From Macrocybe gigantea (taxonomy: Eukaryota; Basidiomycota; Agaricomycetes; Agaricales; Callistosporiaceae): a stretch of DNA of 64,000 nucleotides. Below the pieces are notes generated by a model, which saw only the letters and a program-made list of their open reading frames with translations, did no database searches and was not told the origin of the DNA. How positions within the stretch are numbered: position 1 is the first letter of the stretch; each line of letters begins with the position of its first letter. The stretch spans positions 558,001 through 622,000 of the forward strand of contig SJRY01000111.1 in assembly GCA_011319805.1 (NCBI GenBank), in the 5' to 3' direction. Positions 1-9,990 of the stretch are shown one piece after another. The translations under genes and the position numbers were made by a program.

Positions 1-577
1 AGTCAAAATCCTGGTCCTGGACTTGTGCTATCCTCGGATCATCGTCGGATTCGACTTCTATTCCCTTCAACTTTAGTAGCAACACCTTTGCTAAATGTAT
101 ATCATCCAATGCGTAAGCGACGTGGACCTGGTCCTCGAGTGAACGCAGTGGCGACGGCGGGGAATCTAAATATTCAGGCGAGAGGGTGGACGACGTTGGG
201 GGCGACGGAGAGGCTGACGTATTGATAGACGAAGATGGAATTAGAAGAGTAGATGTTGCCACCTCATCAGGAGACGTGACCCGTAGAATGGGTGAGCGGG
301 TTTGATCCGAGCGAACCACAGAAGATGACGGAGTGCATGACGGAGGTTTCATGTCGACAGGTGCAGACTGAATTGGATGAGAATGCCGGGGTGAGTGGGT
401 GGCATGGATGTGTGTGTTGAGAAACAGCCTGTGCAACGCGTCCTTCTCGTTTATGCGGCGCTCCTCTGAGGCTTGGCGGGCGAGTGCAGCGCGGGAGATC
501 TGGCGAGAGCGTCCGCGACGAGAAAGGGTGTCTGCAGGGACAGGCTGCTCGGCGGGAAGGGGGCGAAGGGAGAGCAT
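1..577 (-). CDS. hypothetical protein, 3' end beyond left edge
   Basis: A reading frame of 192 codons runs from an ATG at 577-575 to the window edge without a stop; a TAG lies in frame a short way upstream, so this ATG is the first one available. The N-terminal third is basic (R-S-R-Q-I-S-R-A-A-L-A-R), the middle is rich in Ser, Pro and Thr and probably disordered. The last visible part (S-L-E-D-Q-V-H-V-A-Y-A-L-D-D-I-H-L-A-K-V-L-L-L-K-L-K-G) looks like a folded helical segment followed by an acidic stretch. I do not recognise a family; the helical segment resembles uncharacterised Agaricomycete proteins. No signal peptide or membrane segment is visible. The protein probably continues well to the left. 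Confidence 0.6.
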   Translation of the reverse strand, partial: MLSLRPLPAEQPVPADTLSRRGRSRQISRAALARQASEERRINEKDALHRLFLNTHIHATHSPRHSHPIQSAPVDMKPPSCTPSSSVVRSDQTRSPILRVTSPDEVATSTLLIPSSSINTSASPSPPTSSTLSPEYLDSPPSPLRSLEDQVHVAYALDDIHLAKVLLLKLKGIEVESDDDPRIAQVQDQDFD

Positions 578-3096
578 GGCCCCGAAGCCAATAGTGGGGG
601 GAGGGTGTAGAAGAGAATCAAAACATGCAAGTGTGAATGGAAACTAATAAAGCCGCGAATCGGCCTCGAGGACGACACAGCTCAAGATCCAGATTCGGCA
701 TTTGCCGAGCGGCTCTTTATCGGGCTTTATCAATTGCCTTTTTCATAAAAGCATACACACACACCCACAATCTCCACCCGTCCTGCCCAAGCCGTCGGCC
801 ACAACGGAGAGACCATTCTCGCTGTATATGCTTCCATACCATTCATGACGGACCTTACTTCGATAGCTGCTCCCCTTGGTCACTAAAATTATCCCTGGTG
901 GACTATCCTGTTGTCTGCCAATACCCACTCCAAAAGGAACATAACGGGTTAGTTACCTGACAATCATTTTTTTCTACTATGGCATCTCCTTATCATGGGC
1001 AGCGCCTCCTCGTCGCCCGCAACGCCGCGGAGCCCTGCAAACCTGCAAACCCATATGTCGCGAATAGTTGGGCGTTTCTCATCACGACGCCACAATCAGC
1101 ACTCCCAACAGCGCCCCGGTGCCCAACCACTCTCACGACGTCGAGATGCATGAGTAATCGCCGGGATCTCATGTGCGAGTCAATTTCTAACTGTCGCTGA
1201 CCCGTCGGTGGCGTATGGAACCTTCTTCAACACCTATATGCGCCTTTCGCCTCGGCGCCTTCCTCTGTCGCCCCCAGTCTGCTGAGCCCCTGACAAATCA
1301 GAATAGAAACCTAGACCCAAGTGGCCCGCGTTTGCTCACCCGTCCTGTGGACCTCCCCTTCCATGATTAACATTGCCGTACATCTCGTAAAGTCTCCCTG
1401 GATCTATATGTGGGCCGACACTCCACTCCACTTATCCGCGATGGGCGGAGGGGAATGTCTTTCAAACAGCCATATGGCTGAGACACCATCTTTCCCACCG
1501 CAATCTCTACCGGGATGCTTGAAACGTAGATAAGGACTCGTAGCGTCATAGGGGCTGATGCGGATCGCTGGATGAGAATCAGGTTTTTGGGTCACAAAGA
1601 GATACTCAGGTTGGTGTTAAGCTCCTCCTTTCCCCATCTATGTACAGTACATGTCCAACTATCCGCATCACAGACCAATCTCAACACGCTTTACACAACG
1701 TGCCAGCACAGCAGCCCATTTTTGCACCATACTGCTCAACCTCCCAGAGGAATCATACACCTTGACGCCCATCAGTTAACAAAGTAATCTTCAAGCCTCG
1801 TGTAGATTGAACTTGTACAAGTATCCGCGTCAGCCGGGTGCAATGGTGTCCAACAGAGATGATCCGTGGCGTAAAGCTGTGAGACTCCCTGCCTCAAAAA
1901 CGCTCACGATCACCGCATGCTATATTTCAACATTACTAACGAAAACGTCGACCTCGCCTCTTTCAGCGGAATCGGTTGCCTCGAGGCAATTGATCCTATC
2001 ATCCCGTCACACTCGACTCCGGTTTCACTCCCGAAACCTCTCAAAGAGCAAAGAGCCACAAATTCGAGCAGGTTCATGCTTCTCGCTCTATGCCTTACCC
2101 ACTTCAACCACCTTCGCAGAATATTCGATAGTGTCATTGTTGATGTCGTTTGTCTGGAACATGCAACACGTTATGCATGACACCGTGAATGACATTTATC
2201 ATTCTCGCTGCATGACGGTCGACGACGGGTCATCTATTTCGCCTGTCTGTGGCCGGAATACTAGGCCGGGTGAGGACATTCTGATGACGCTGAACATGTG
2301 CACATCCCGTCCAGATTAGCGAAGTGAGGGCAGTTGGGCAAACTGGTGCCCTATGACCTATCGGTTAAGCGCCAAATACAAAATATAGCAATGACAGGAA
2401 CAGCAAGAGGAACGCTCTAGACGTCAATTGCGGTCATCTGCATCAACGCTTCCTGTGCGCCTCTGGCCCTCTGCAGAGTGGGGTATTTTCTCGTAGAGAG
2501 AGAGAAGAAAGGACGATGTTCTGAATTCTCTTTTCTGTTACCCGCGTCATCTTAGGGCCCACTTCAATTGCGCAATCTCCGCATCCGGGTTATCTTTGTG
2601 ACCGATCTCTGCTTGATCACAATCGGCGCAGTCACACAGGGAGAGCGCGTGCCTTGGGGTACAAAGCAAGCCAATCTAGGTCATGCAAACGTGTTGGCGG
2701 GGAATGCCAGGAAGGACACAAGCAGAGATCGCAGGAGATCGCCCATGATATCGACGGTTTCGATCGTGCCACGTGGGGAATGGTACGCGACGCGACGCGG
2801 CCTTTTTGGCCCATTTACAGCTTCTGCAACAGGCCATTACTCGCGTATCACACTCTTCGTGCACTCAATCTTCCACAGTAGTTTCGAGAAGAACAAAGAT
2901 GTGTTTATGTGACGATACAAAAGTCGCTGATTCCCCCCTTTGCATATATCGATACCGATAATCAAGTCTAGCCACTCACTGATCTTCAAGATCACAAGAT
3001 AACAATGACTGTGCATGACTTTTTCCAGGCTCAGTGACGATGAGTTGAAAGAATATCGAATACCCTAGAATACTCTACTTCTCTCTTCGCCTTCTT
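578..3096. other. 2.5-kb region with no supportable gene
   Basis: Short open frames occur on both strands (the longest about 170 codons near 1.8-2.3 kb), but none shows protein-like composition, a recognisable motif or a plausible splice partner. A short AC dinucleotide run lies near 755-764. The right part holds the 3' flank of the gene ending at 3097. Nothing else is seen. Confidence 0.5.
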
Positions 3097-3929
3097 TCAT
3101 TTCGGGGCATTGGCCGAAACAACCAGCTTATCGCTAGTGTGTTTTGTCTCGAGAGCCAGTTCAGGTCGAGGAACAAAGATATCACCTGCATCCCATGACA
3201 TGGGGATTAACGCTACAGGCAATAGCCATGTTGCCGTCAGAACGACCCCATTTCCTACATTAATAAAGAAGCACAACCGATGAGCATTGGACGTAACAGA
3301 TAAACAGCGATGAAAGGCGATAATCGCAAGTCTTGAACATGCACTACACCTTTATCGTATGCCATTATCTTTGCCCAACTCCAAGAGACGAAAAGACCGA
3401 TATATCCAATAACCGGTGCCAGCCTTTTCAACAGCTTCACCATCTCCCTAACTTGAAGAGGCAAGACAAACAAGGGCACATTCCCCAAATGCCATTTCAG
3501 GGCGGAGGTGACCATGGCGGCGCGTTGCATCGTCTTGATCTGCTTTGAGTTCAGCTTGGACATGACTCGCGGCGGCAGGTACAATCGATAACCCCACCAA
3601 GTCGCATGGATGGACAACTTTGTCGTCGAAGGCACGTTTTCTACGAAAACGCGGGCCCCTACCGAAGTCTCGGTCGACAGTTCATGACTAGTGTAATCTG
3701 TGTCTTCAGGAAAGCGCGGATCCGCCAATTCCACATTCGAACGTGTGTCCTGTTCGAGAGAAATATACACCATGACTCCCTTGTCGTCCCTGCTACATGT
3801 ATCACCCTCTCTTGATCTGTCCTCATGCTGGGTGTGATTCAAGCCGCATACGCGCTTGCCTCTTGTCATGCCGTCTATATTTCTGGTGGAGAATAGCATT
3901 GGCGCTGGATTCGTGTGTGTCTTGGTCAA
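3097..3929 (-). CDS. conserved Agaricomycete protein of unknown function
   Basis: Two exons (3929-3350 and 3254-3097) separated by a 95-nt GT-AG intron give 245 residues. The core W-G-Y-R-L-Y-L-P-P-R-V near residue 112, then a helical stretch with A-P-V-I-G-Y-I-G-L-F-V-S-W-S-W, and after the splice N-G-V-V-L-T-A-T-W-L-L-P-V-A-L-I-P. I recall this arrangement from many uncharacterised mushroom proteins. The splice is supported because it joins D-K-G to N-G-V-V-L in frame, whereas reading through gives an unrelated tail and an early stop. The family may have a weak membrane-associated segment (G-Y-I-G to W-S-W) but I would not assign a function. The first 60 residues are not conserved-looking, so the true start may lie further in. 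Confidence 0.7.
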
Positions 3930-4323
3930 GTAAATTCTCTTTCTCTTGTGGTATAGTTATTCAGGGAGTTCCTAAGGTCGTCCTATCGTCTGAGAGTATG
4001 GCGGAGAAGGCGTTCACAAGTTATGCTGAATATTTCGCAAACGAAGCAGGGGCCAACTTTTTAGTATCACCAGCCGCAGTTTAACTGCGGCCCGCAGACG
4101 ACCGCCGTACTGAATTTGATCGTGTTGAATAGCGGGTGGCATAAGGAAAGTTAAAACTTATAACACGAGGTCCATGCCCCGCTAACAAGCGATTGAAGCA
4201 CATGAGATTCATTCGTTTTTGTCCCTGCACGGTCAGCGCAGTACGGGATAACGGCCAAGAAGGTTGGAGCCGAAAATCCAAGTGCCAATAGGCAGGCGAA
4301 TCGTATCTGATAAGATCAAAAGG

Positions 4324-6058
4324 TTAGGGCTCCTGACCCCTGACAGCTCTACCGATCGTATGCCCGCATCCTTCGTCATGGCCCTGCTCCGATTGCCCAA
4401 GAACACAGAGAACTGGGATGCTGGTATCGTGCAGCGCATCCCCTTCGTTGAACTTGAATATTGCGTCTTTATTGTCATCATTGACACCCACCAAATCTTC
4501 AAAATAGATCTCGTTTTCATCCACGGCGTCCTTTTTGTATGCCAAGAAGGCAGTCGCAGAGCCTCCCGTAGACCGCCTTGCAAATGTCGTGTACATGCGG
4601 GCTCTCTTCTGTTCCAACACCCTTATTCCTTCTATCCAGCCTGTCTCGAACTGGTTACAAACGAGTCTGTTGTCTAACGGTGGATCTGGAGAGCCCACAT
4701 TGCGCGGCGGGGAGAGGGCAATCGATTGAATGGTCGGATACGGAGGGACTATGCAAACTTTCTCATAGTCCTTTACTAGTTCCAGGAATTTGGGAACACG
4801 CTGAGCGGCACTGGACGACGGCGGAGTTTTCGAACGCAGGGAAATGGTGGCTGTCGCAACACCCTTTCGTCCGCGGCGCGTGCTCCTGATCCGATCGGCG
4901 CTACCTTCCCCCTCAGCAGCGATTGCTCGAGGTTGACTTTTCAACCAAGCCATAATCTCTTTCTCCCTTTCCCGTGCCCTCTTAAGACCCGTCAGCGCAC
5001 ATTTTCGACCAAAGGTGTGCCACCAATCCGGATCGCTCTGACCTCTTGTCAACGTTGGACACTCGTCCATGACCAAGTGCTTCAGACATTCGAGCCGGGA
5101 CAGAAGGAGCTCAACTTCGGACTCGAGGATGCTGCATGTCGAAATATCGAGATAGTCGAACGTCGGCGTTTGACTCAGAGACGAGCCGCTCCAAGGATCG
5201 ATATATGCCGTGGTCAAGGGATATGTCACAGAACGACCTGGAATTCTGATACGGAAATGCTGGAGGCATGTGTGGCTGATTGACGAGTGCACGAACGAAG
5301 ATAGGCAATTATCAAGGCGGAAAAACACGATAGGTTGCGCGAAACTATGTTTGAGTTGGGATTCCGTAGGCACGAATGGATCTTGAGTTATTGAGACTGT
5401 TCGTGGTCCTCCTAGGGAGGCGGCCCATTTCGAAAGAGAGATAAACGTCGAGTCAAAATAGGCACCCTGCACGGGTCTTTGAGCAGGTCGCATGACGCTT
5501 GTATCTATGCACGACGCTCACCTTCAGGAACTGATAATAGTTAGCTTTCTGCAGGCTTGATAAAGGGCGCGATGCGAAATGTGAGCTATACATATATGCA
5601 TTGCAGTGGTCAAGTGAAAGGAGCTCCAGTTTATGCCTTTGCAGAGAAAAGAGGTTCTCGAGATGCTCTGGAGCGAAGTTGCTTGGGCCTATCCATATGC
5701 TCAGGCGTTTTACATTAGGGAGTAGCTGGAGAACATTGATGAGAACATCTGCGTCAACCGTCCAGGATTCCGAAGAGAAGTTTTGGACCATAGCGGCCAC
5801 ATGACTTGTTTCCGTGATAACTTCGTCGCCTTTGCGAGACGTAATTCGAAGGCGACGATATAGGTTTTGAGCTTGTTCGGATGAGGTGAGCTTCACTGAG
5901 TGAAAAAGGCAGTCCAACGGTATTGGGCTATAAGGGAGCGCTCTGGTAAGCGACAGGACGGCTTGTTGGCAGTCTTCTGGAGGGACATGGTCGAGAATTG
6001 TTGAGTACAATTCCGTGGGCAATGAATCGAACGACATCCACAAGACCGGGGTATACAA
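4324..6058 (-). CDS. F-box-like protein
   Basis: Exons 6058-5522 and 5466-4324, joined in phase 0 across a 55-nt intron (GTGAGC...GTGCAG), encode 559 residues. The N-terminus (F-D-S-L-P-T-E-L-Y-S-T-I-L-D-H-V-P) is the F-box type opening common in Agaricomycetes, which would bind SKP1 in an SCF ubiquitin ligase. The following region has leucine-rich repeat character (L-P-N-V-K-R-L-S-I-W, L-E-L-L-S-L-D-H-C, F-D-Y-L-D-I-S-T-C, L-K-H-L-V-M-D-E-C), a likely substrate-binding surface. The C-terminal third is basic then acidic, without known motifs. Its start lies only 56 bp from the stop of the next gene upstream on the same strand. The substrate is unknown. Such genes are numerous and fast-evolving in mushrooms. 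Confidence 0.8.
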
Positions 6059-6114
6059 CTAGGTAGGAAAATAATGATACAGCGCGCGTAATATATCATC
6101 ACCATGATGCTCCG

Positions 6115-7407
6115 TCAGCGATCGATATCCATGCTAGGCCCTGGCCATGGCCGTTCCACGGGAAGCGCAGGCGAGGCGGGCTGCTGAGCACCCCAGAGAG
6201 GTAAGGACGATCCAATGCTGCCCGTCGTCAGGCTTCCGGGTCCAGGGCCCCCAGACAATGGCCCGCGCTGTCCACCACCAAGTATCCCTGTCTTGCGACC
6301 TTGTCCGCCCATCCTCATACCAGGTTGTAGACCAGCTCCCAATCCGCCGCCCTGGGGCATTGGAGCTTGTGATTCCCAGTATGCCGGGCGCAGAGTGCTG
6401 CCTTCCCCTCCGCTAGGCCCTTTCCGCAACGCAGAAGACAGGAAGGTCGAATATCGACCGCTTTCCACCCTTTCCAAATCAACGGTCACGCCCCTCTCCT
6501 TCATCGTCGCCTCATCAATATGGAGCATCCTACGCAGCTCCTCGTTCTCTTTCTCCAGCCTGGAAATTTCCGTCTCGCGTTCCAAAACCCAGTCAACCCG
6601 TTCTCTCCGTTCAGAACCATCCAAATCCGGTTGGTCGAGCAATTCAATGAGCTGGTGAAGTTCGGCCACGTCGAGGAAGCCTCCAGTGTCGTAAGGTGTT
6701 TCGCCATCGGTGATGTTGTAATTTGGATGAGGCGATTCTGGGGCTTCGCCATTGAGGGAGTGGAGAAGTGCGCGTAGATTTTGAGCAAGTCTGTACAGTG
6801 ATGGATTCACGCCATTAGACGAAACGAATTCGGATGATTGATGCGTTTCGTGGGCATGTAGCAGGGTTTCGTAATGCCTCACGAGCGTTTGTTCGTGCTG
6901 CTGGGCTGCAAGCTGTCGAAAAGTGCGCTGTCTTCTCTGACAAAGAGTTGCAAATCAATCTGCTAGACATACGGCATGGTTTCTGAATTTCGCCATGATA
7001 TTCTCCATTGTTCCCTCGTATTCCTTCAATAGCAAACTGAGTTGCTTGTTTTCGTGCAATAATGTTTGGTTCTCAATGATGATTTGTGCATTCGCTCGCT
7101 CTAGCCCTGATTCAAAAATCTCTGCGCGACGGTCGCCCACGTTAGACGATTCTGGAGGGTTGGCATTGTGATTCTTTCTAACCTTTGGATATGTCCGTGT
7201 TATAACGTCGCAAAGCGAATCCAGAGCGAGAGTTCGTGGCGTCATCCTGAAGGAGTTCATTTTGGTGGTAATTTCAAACGAGAATAGTAAACGTGCCTTG
7301 AGCGAAGTAGTCTGTGATGTCAAAGTCTTGACAAGCCTTTGATTAGTCGCAATCTGTTCACTAAGGTCTTGCACAAGCTGCCATAGTCGCATGGGATCGG
7401 TGTCCAT
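6115..7407 (-). CDS. SIKE/FGFR1OP2-like coiled-coil protein (STRIPAK subunit, SCI1-like)
   Basis: Four exons (7407-7297, 7246-7183, 7121-6973, 6936-6115) encode 381 residues. The joined protein carries G-F-A-L-R-R-Y-N-T-D-I-S-K-E then I-I-I-E-N-Q-T-L-L-H-E-N-K-Q-L and M-E-N-I-M-A-K-F-R, and later E-I-S-R-L-E-K-E-N-E-E-L-R-R-M-L. These are the two coiled-coil blocks of the SIKE/FGFR1OP2 family, whose fungal member SCI1 belongs to the striatin (STRIPAK) complex that controls cell fusion and fruiting. The C-terminal 120 residues are Gly/Pro-rich and disordered. Intron 1 (7247-7296) starts with GC, not GT; without removing it the conserved block cannot be reached in frame. Intron 3 (6937-6972) is only 36 nt; an acceptor 9 nt further on would give 45 nt and also keep frame. 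STRIPAK membership is inference from the family. Confidence 0.82.
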
Positions 7408-7849
7408 GCCAGGAAGAAGATGGTGTAAGGAAGAGTCGCAAAATGCACGACCATTGGCTTATTTGGTTCCTGGCATCAAATTGGAGCGTCTAACAAAGTG
7501 TGTGGCATACAATCAATAGCAAATGTACAAAGCACCCGAAAAGTCCATCATAATCATACAATTTAATTTCTATCAGACTCCAAATCCTGCAATAAATCGT
7601 CGTTGGACACTACGCAATCAGTAAAAATCTAGTGCCGTCAGTAGGTTTCATGAGGAATATTCAGCGATCATACATTAGGATTGACGTCTTCTTTCGATGC
7701 GGAGAAAAGGTGTTCAGGATTGACTCTTCCTGGAGATGTGAGCGGTGTCGCTCCCAGCCTGTCAGGTTTATTGCTGCGTTTTGGTGTGGTTGGCGGAGGT
7801 ACGAGTGGAGCTCTCCGACGTTTGGAATCCTGCCCTCCATTCAGATCAA

Positions 7850-9197
7850 TTATGAAGCGGCTTTCGGTTTCTGATCCTGCAGCTGGCAGTTTTGGGGGGA
7901 AGGCACATGGCTGTGTGGAGGCTCTGAATTTCTCTGCAACGTTGCCGAAGAAGATTCCTCGATAATTAGGCTGCTCTTTTCAGCGCGTACAAGGTGTGCG
8001 GAGCTTCTTTTCGGTGATTCGAAAGTCGATGAAGAAACCTCAATGGGCGAAGCCTCGTCATCGGAGATAATTATTGGTGATGAAAATTCGGCGTCAATTT
8101 TACGGATCTTCGTAGGACTAGAAAATGGCGGAATTAACCCTTTTCCGTCGTTGGATAAAATCGCGGATTCGTCGTTGGCATCAAAGTCTTGCTGTAGCTG
8201 AGCGTATAGTGCTTCCCTCAACCGGTTCCAGTCCCGTTCTGGGACAGACGGTAGTAATGCACCCCGATTAGCTTGTGCGTCCGCATTTTCATTACCGATT
8301 TCACCGCTGTGTCCTTTGACATATTCTAAAAACACTCTCTGGCCCCGCCGGCCGCGAGTCTCGAGTAGTGCAGAAAGATATTGAATGAGGCTCAAATTCT
8401 TGACCGGATCACCAGATGACGTTCGAAAGTTATTTTTTCGCCATGTCGGTAGCCATTCTTTGAAGCCTAATTCATAACCTCAAATCCAGTAGGGAAGGCA
8501 TATAAAGAGATAACAAACATTTGATCGAGTATTGAGAATCGGTCTTGATCGTAAGGGGTCGTTTACTGTATGGAGTCGTTTCAAGAACGCGAATAATGGC
8601 CTATGAAAATAGATGCGATGGGCGTTCGCTTGACAGAGGAGACCATAACGCACAATCAGTTCTGCACGATTGTTCGTTTGATCGCCTGGACATCGCTCGG
8701 CGATGTTCCTGTTGCATCCTATCAGCATGGATATGTGCATGAAGGCCAGTCGCTCACCTTGGGTCGTCGGGTCCCCACCACACACCAATTCCTGCAATCG
8801 GATCGCGCATGCCGTTACCTTTACAGGCTCCATCAGAGTAGACGATATCGGTCTCGTCTCTACCCTCTGTAGTGGAGGTAAATCCTCGCTTTTTCGAGAT
8901 TCGTATGTCCGTGTGAGTTTCAGTAGACTTTGCCGAAGCTCGGGAAAGCGATCCAGCGACAACGCTCGAAGTATCTAATAATCCCTGAACGAATCGTTCG
9001 GCGTCCGCGACGTTTGTAAATTTCTTGTACCGTGCGCCAGGAAATCCCGTTATCTGGGCCTCGCACTCATCCCTTCATTTGATATAAGCGGGATCTAGAG
9101 TATCTGTGGCATTCTGAAGGATGACCTACCAGTTCCTGAAAACGCCAGTCTGTCTTCCTGTCCTGACAGCATAGAACGCCTTCGTGAATTTTGACAT
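7850..9197 (-). CDS. rnh1: ribonuclease H1
   Basis: Five exons (9197-9130, 9072-8758, 8708-8654, 8600-8519, 8466-7850) give 378 residues. Residues 1-50 form the RNA-DNA hybrid-binding domain (A-F-Y-A-V-R-T-G-R, W-D-E-C, G-F-P-G-A-R-Y-K-K-F). The catalytic domain follows with all acidic residues present: Y-S-D-G-A-C-K-G-N-G, N-R-A-E-L, I-K-T-D-S-Q-Y-S-I and G-N-E-N-A-D, plus the K-G-H-S-G loop. The enzyme cleaves RNA in RNA-DNA hybrids in the nucleus or mitochondria. All four introns are 49-57 nt GT-AG and are needed to keep the catalytic residues in one frame. Unusually, about 130 acidic and Ser-rich residues extend beyond the catalytic domain. No mitochondrial presequence is evident at this start. 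Confidence 0.93.
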
Positions 9198-9990
9198 TCC
9201 GAATCTCCTGAATGTGAAGCCCCGCAGCAGATAAATGCTCAATCTCAGAAGAGCCGGAGAAAGGCTGAACGACGCCAAGGTGAATAACTATGTCGAAGCG
9301 CAGCCTTGTACTTGAGGTTTCTCTGCAACCCATATTCAGATGCAATTGAAGTCTGTCCCTGTGTCGCGTGACGTGACTAATTCCAAACAACGGCCAATGT
9401 CACAATAACACATCACATTCATGGTCATCTTGGTGAAGAGTGGGTGAAGAAATAACTGCAAGTTCAGCAAAGTGTCAGCATAAGGTTGTATTCAAGCAAG
9501 GCATATGCCGCCGCGGGTCGGCCACTCCAAGTATAGATGAGCTGGGATTATTCAAAATGAAACCTTCCATTGTCATGTGATCCGTGACCAGTCGTGGCCC
9601 ACCTTGGGCTACACCAATCTGCATTCGGTCAACTCTCCATCGGACCTGATCATTTTAATACAGTCAGTGCGAGAGTGAAAACAAAGGGCAAGCAAAGAGC
9701 AGAGACCAAAAGTCTCCGTCTTGGGCCACAACGTTTATTTGTTATTGTTTTGATGCTCTTATAGTGCACCGGAATCAAATCGATGGATAACGACGAGACT
9801 TATTGTATGGATTGGAATAGATGTATCGGCGAAGGAGATACGTTTAAAGAATGTGCAAAAAGTGAGCTGTAAATGGGGCAAATGAACGGGCGCGTTGCGT
9901 GATGTCTGGGGAAGGAGAAGGGGACATCCGAAATCCGACAAGGGTCTCTTCGCGCCGGTCACAGTTCCGGCAGACACAAGCCTCTCGAGC
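9198..9990. other. divergent intergenic region between rnh1 and fcp1
   Basis: No gene is seen. The region should hold the promoters of both flanking genes. An in-frame ATG at 9895 precedes the chosen fcp1 start but adds a basic stretch unlike the family; no clear TATA box is seen. Confidence 0.5.

Noticed and set aside
1807..2319. 170-codon open frame on the plus strand
   Set aside because: Composition is not protein-like, no motif is seen, and overlapping frames on both strands have similar length by chance.
9895..9990. Upstream in-frame start for fcp1
   Set aside because: It adds 32 residues (basic, then Val/Ser/Thr) not typical of FCP1 N-termini. The Met at 9991 begins the family-like sequence.
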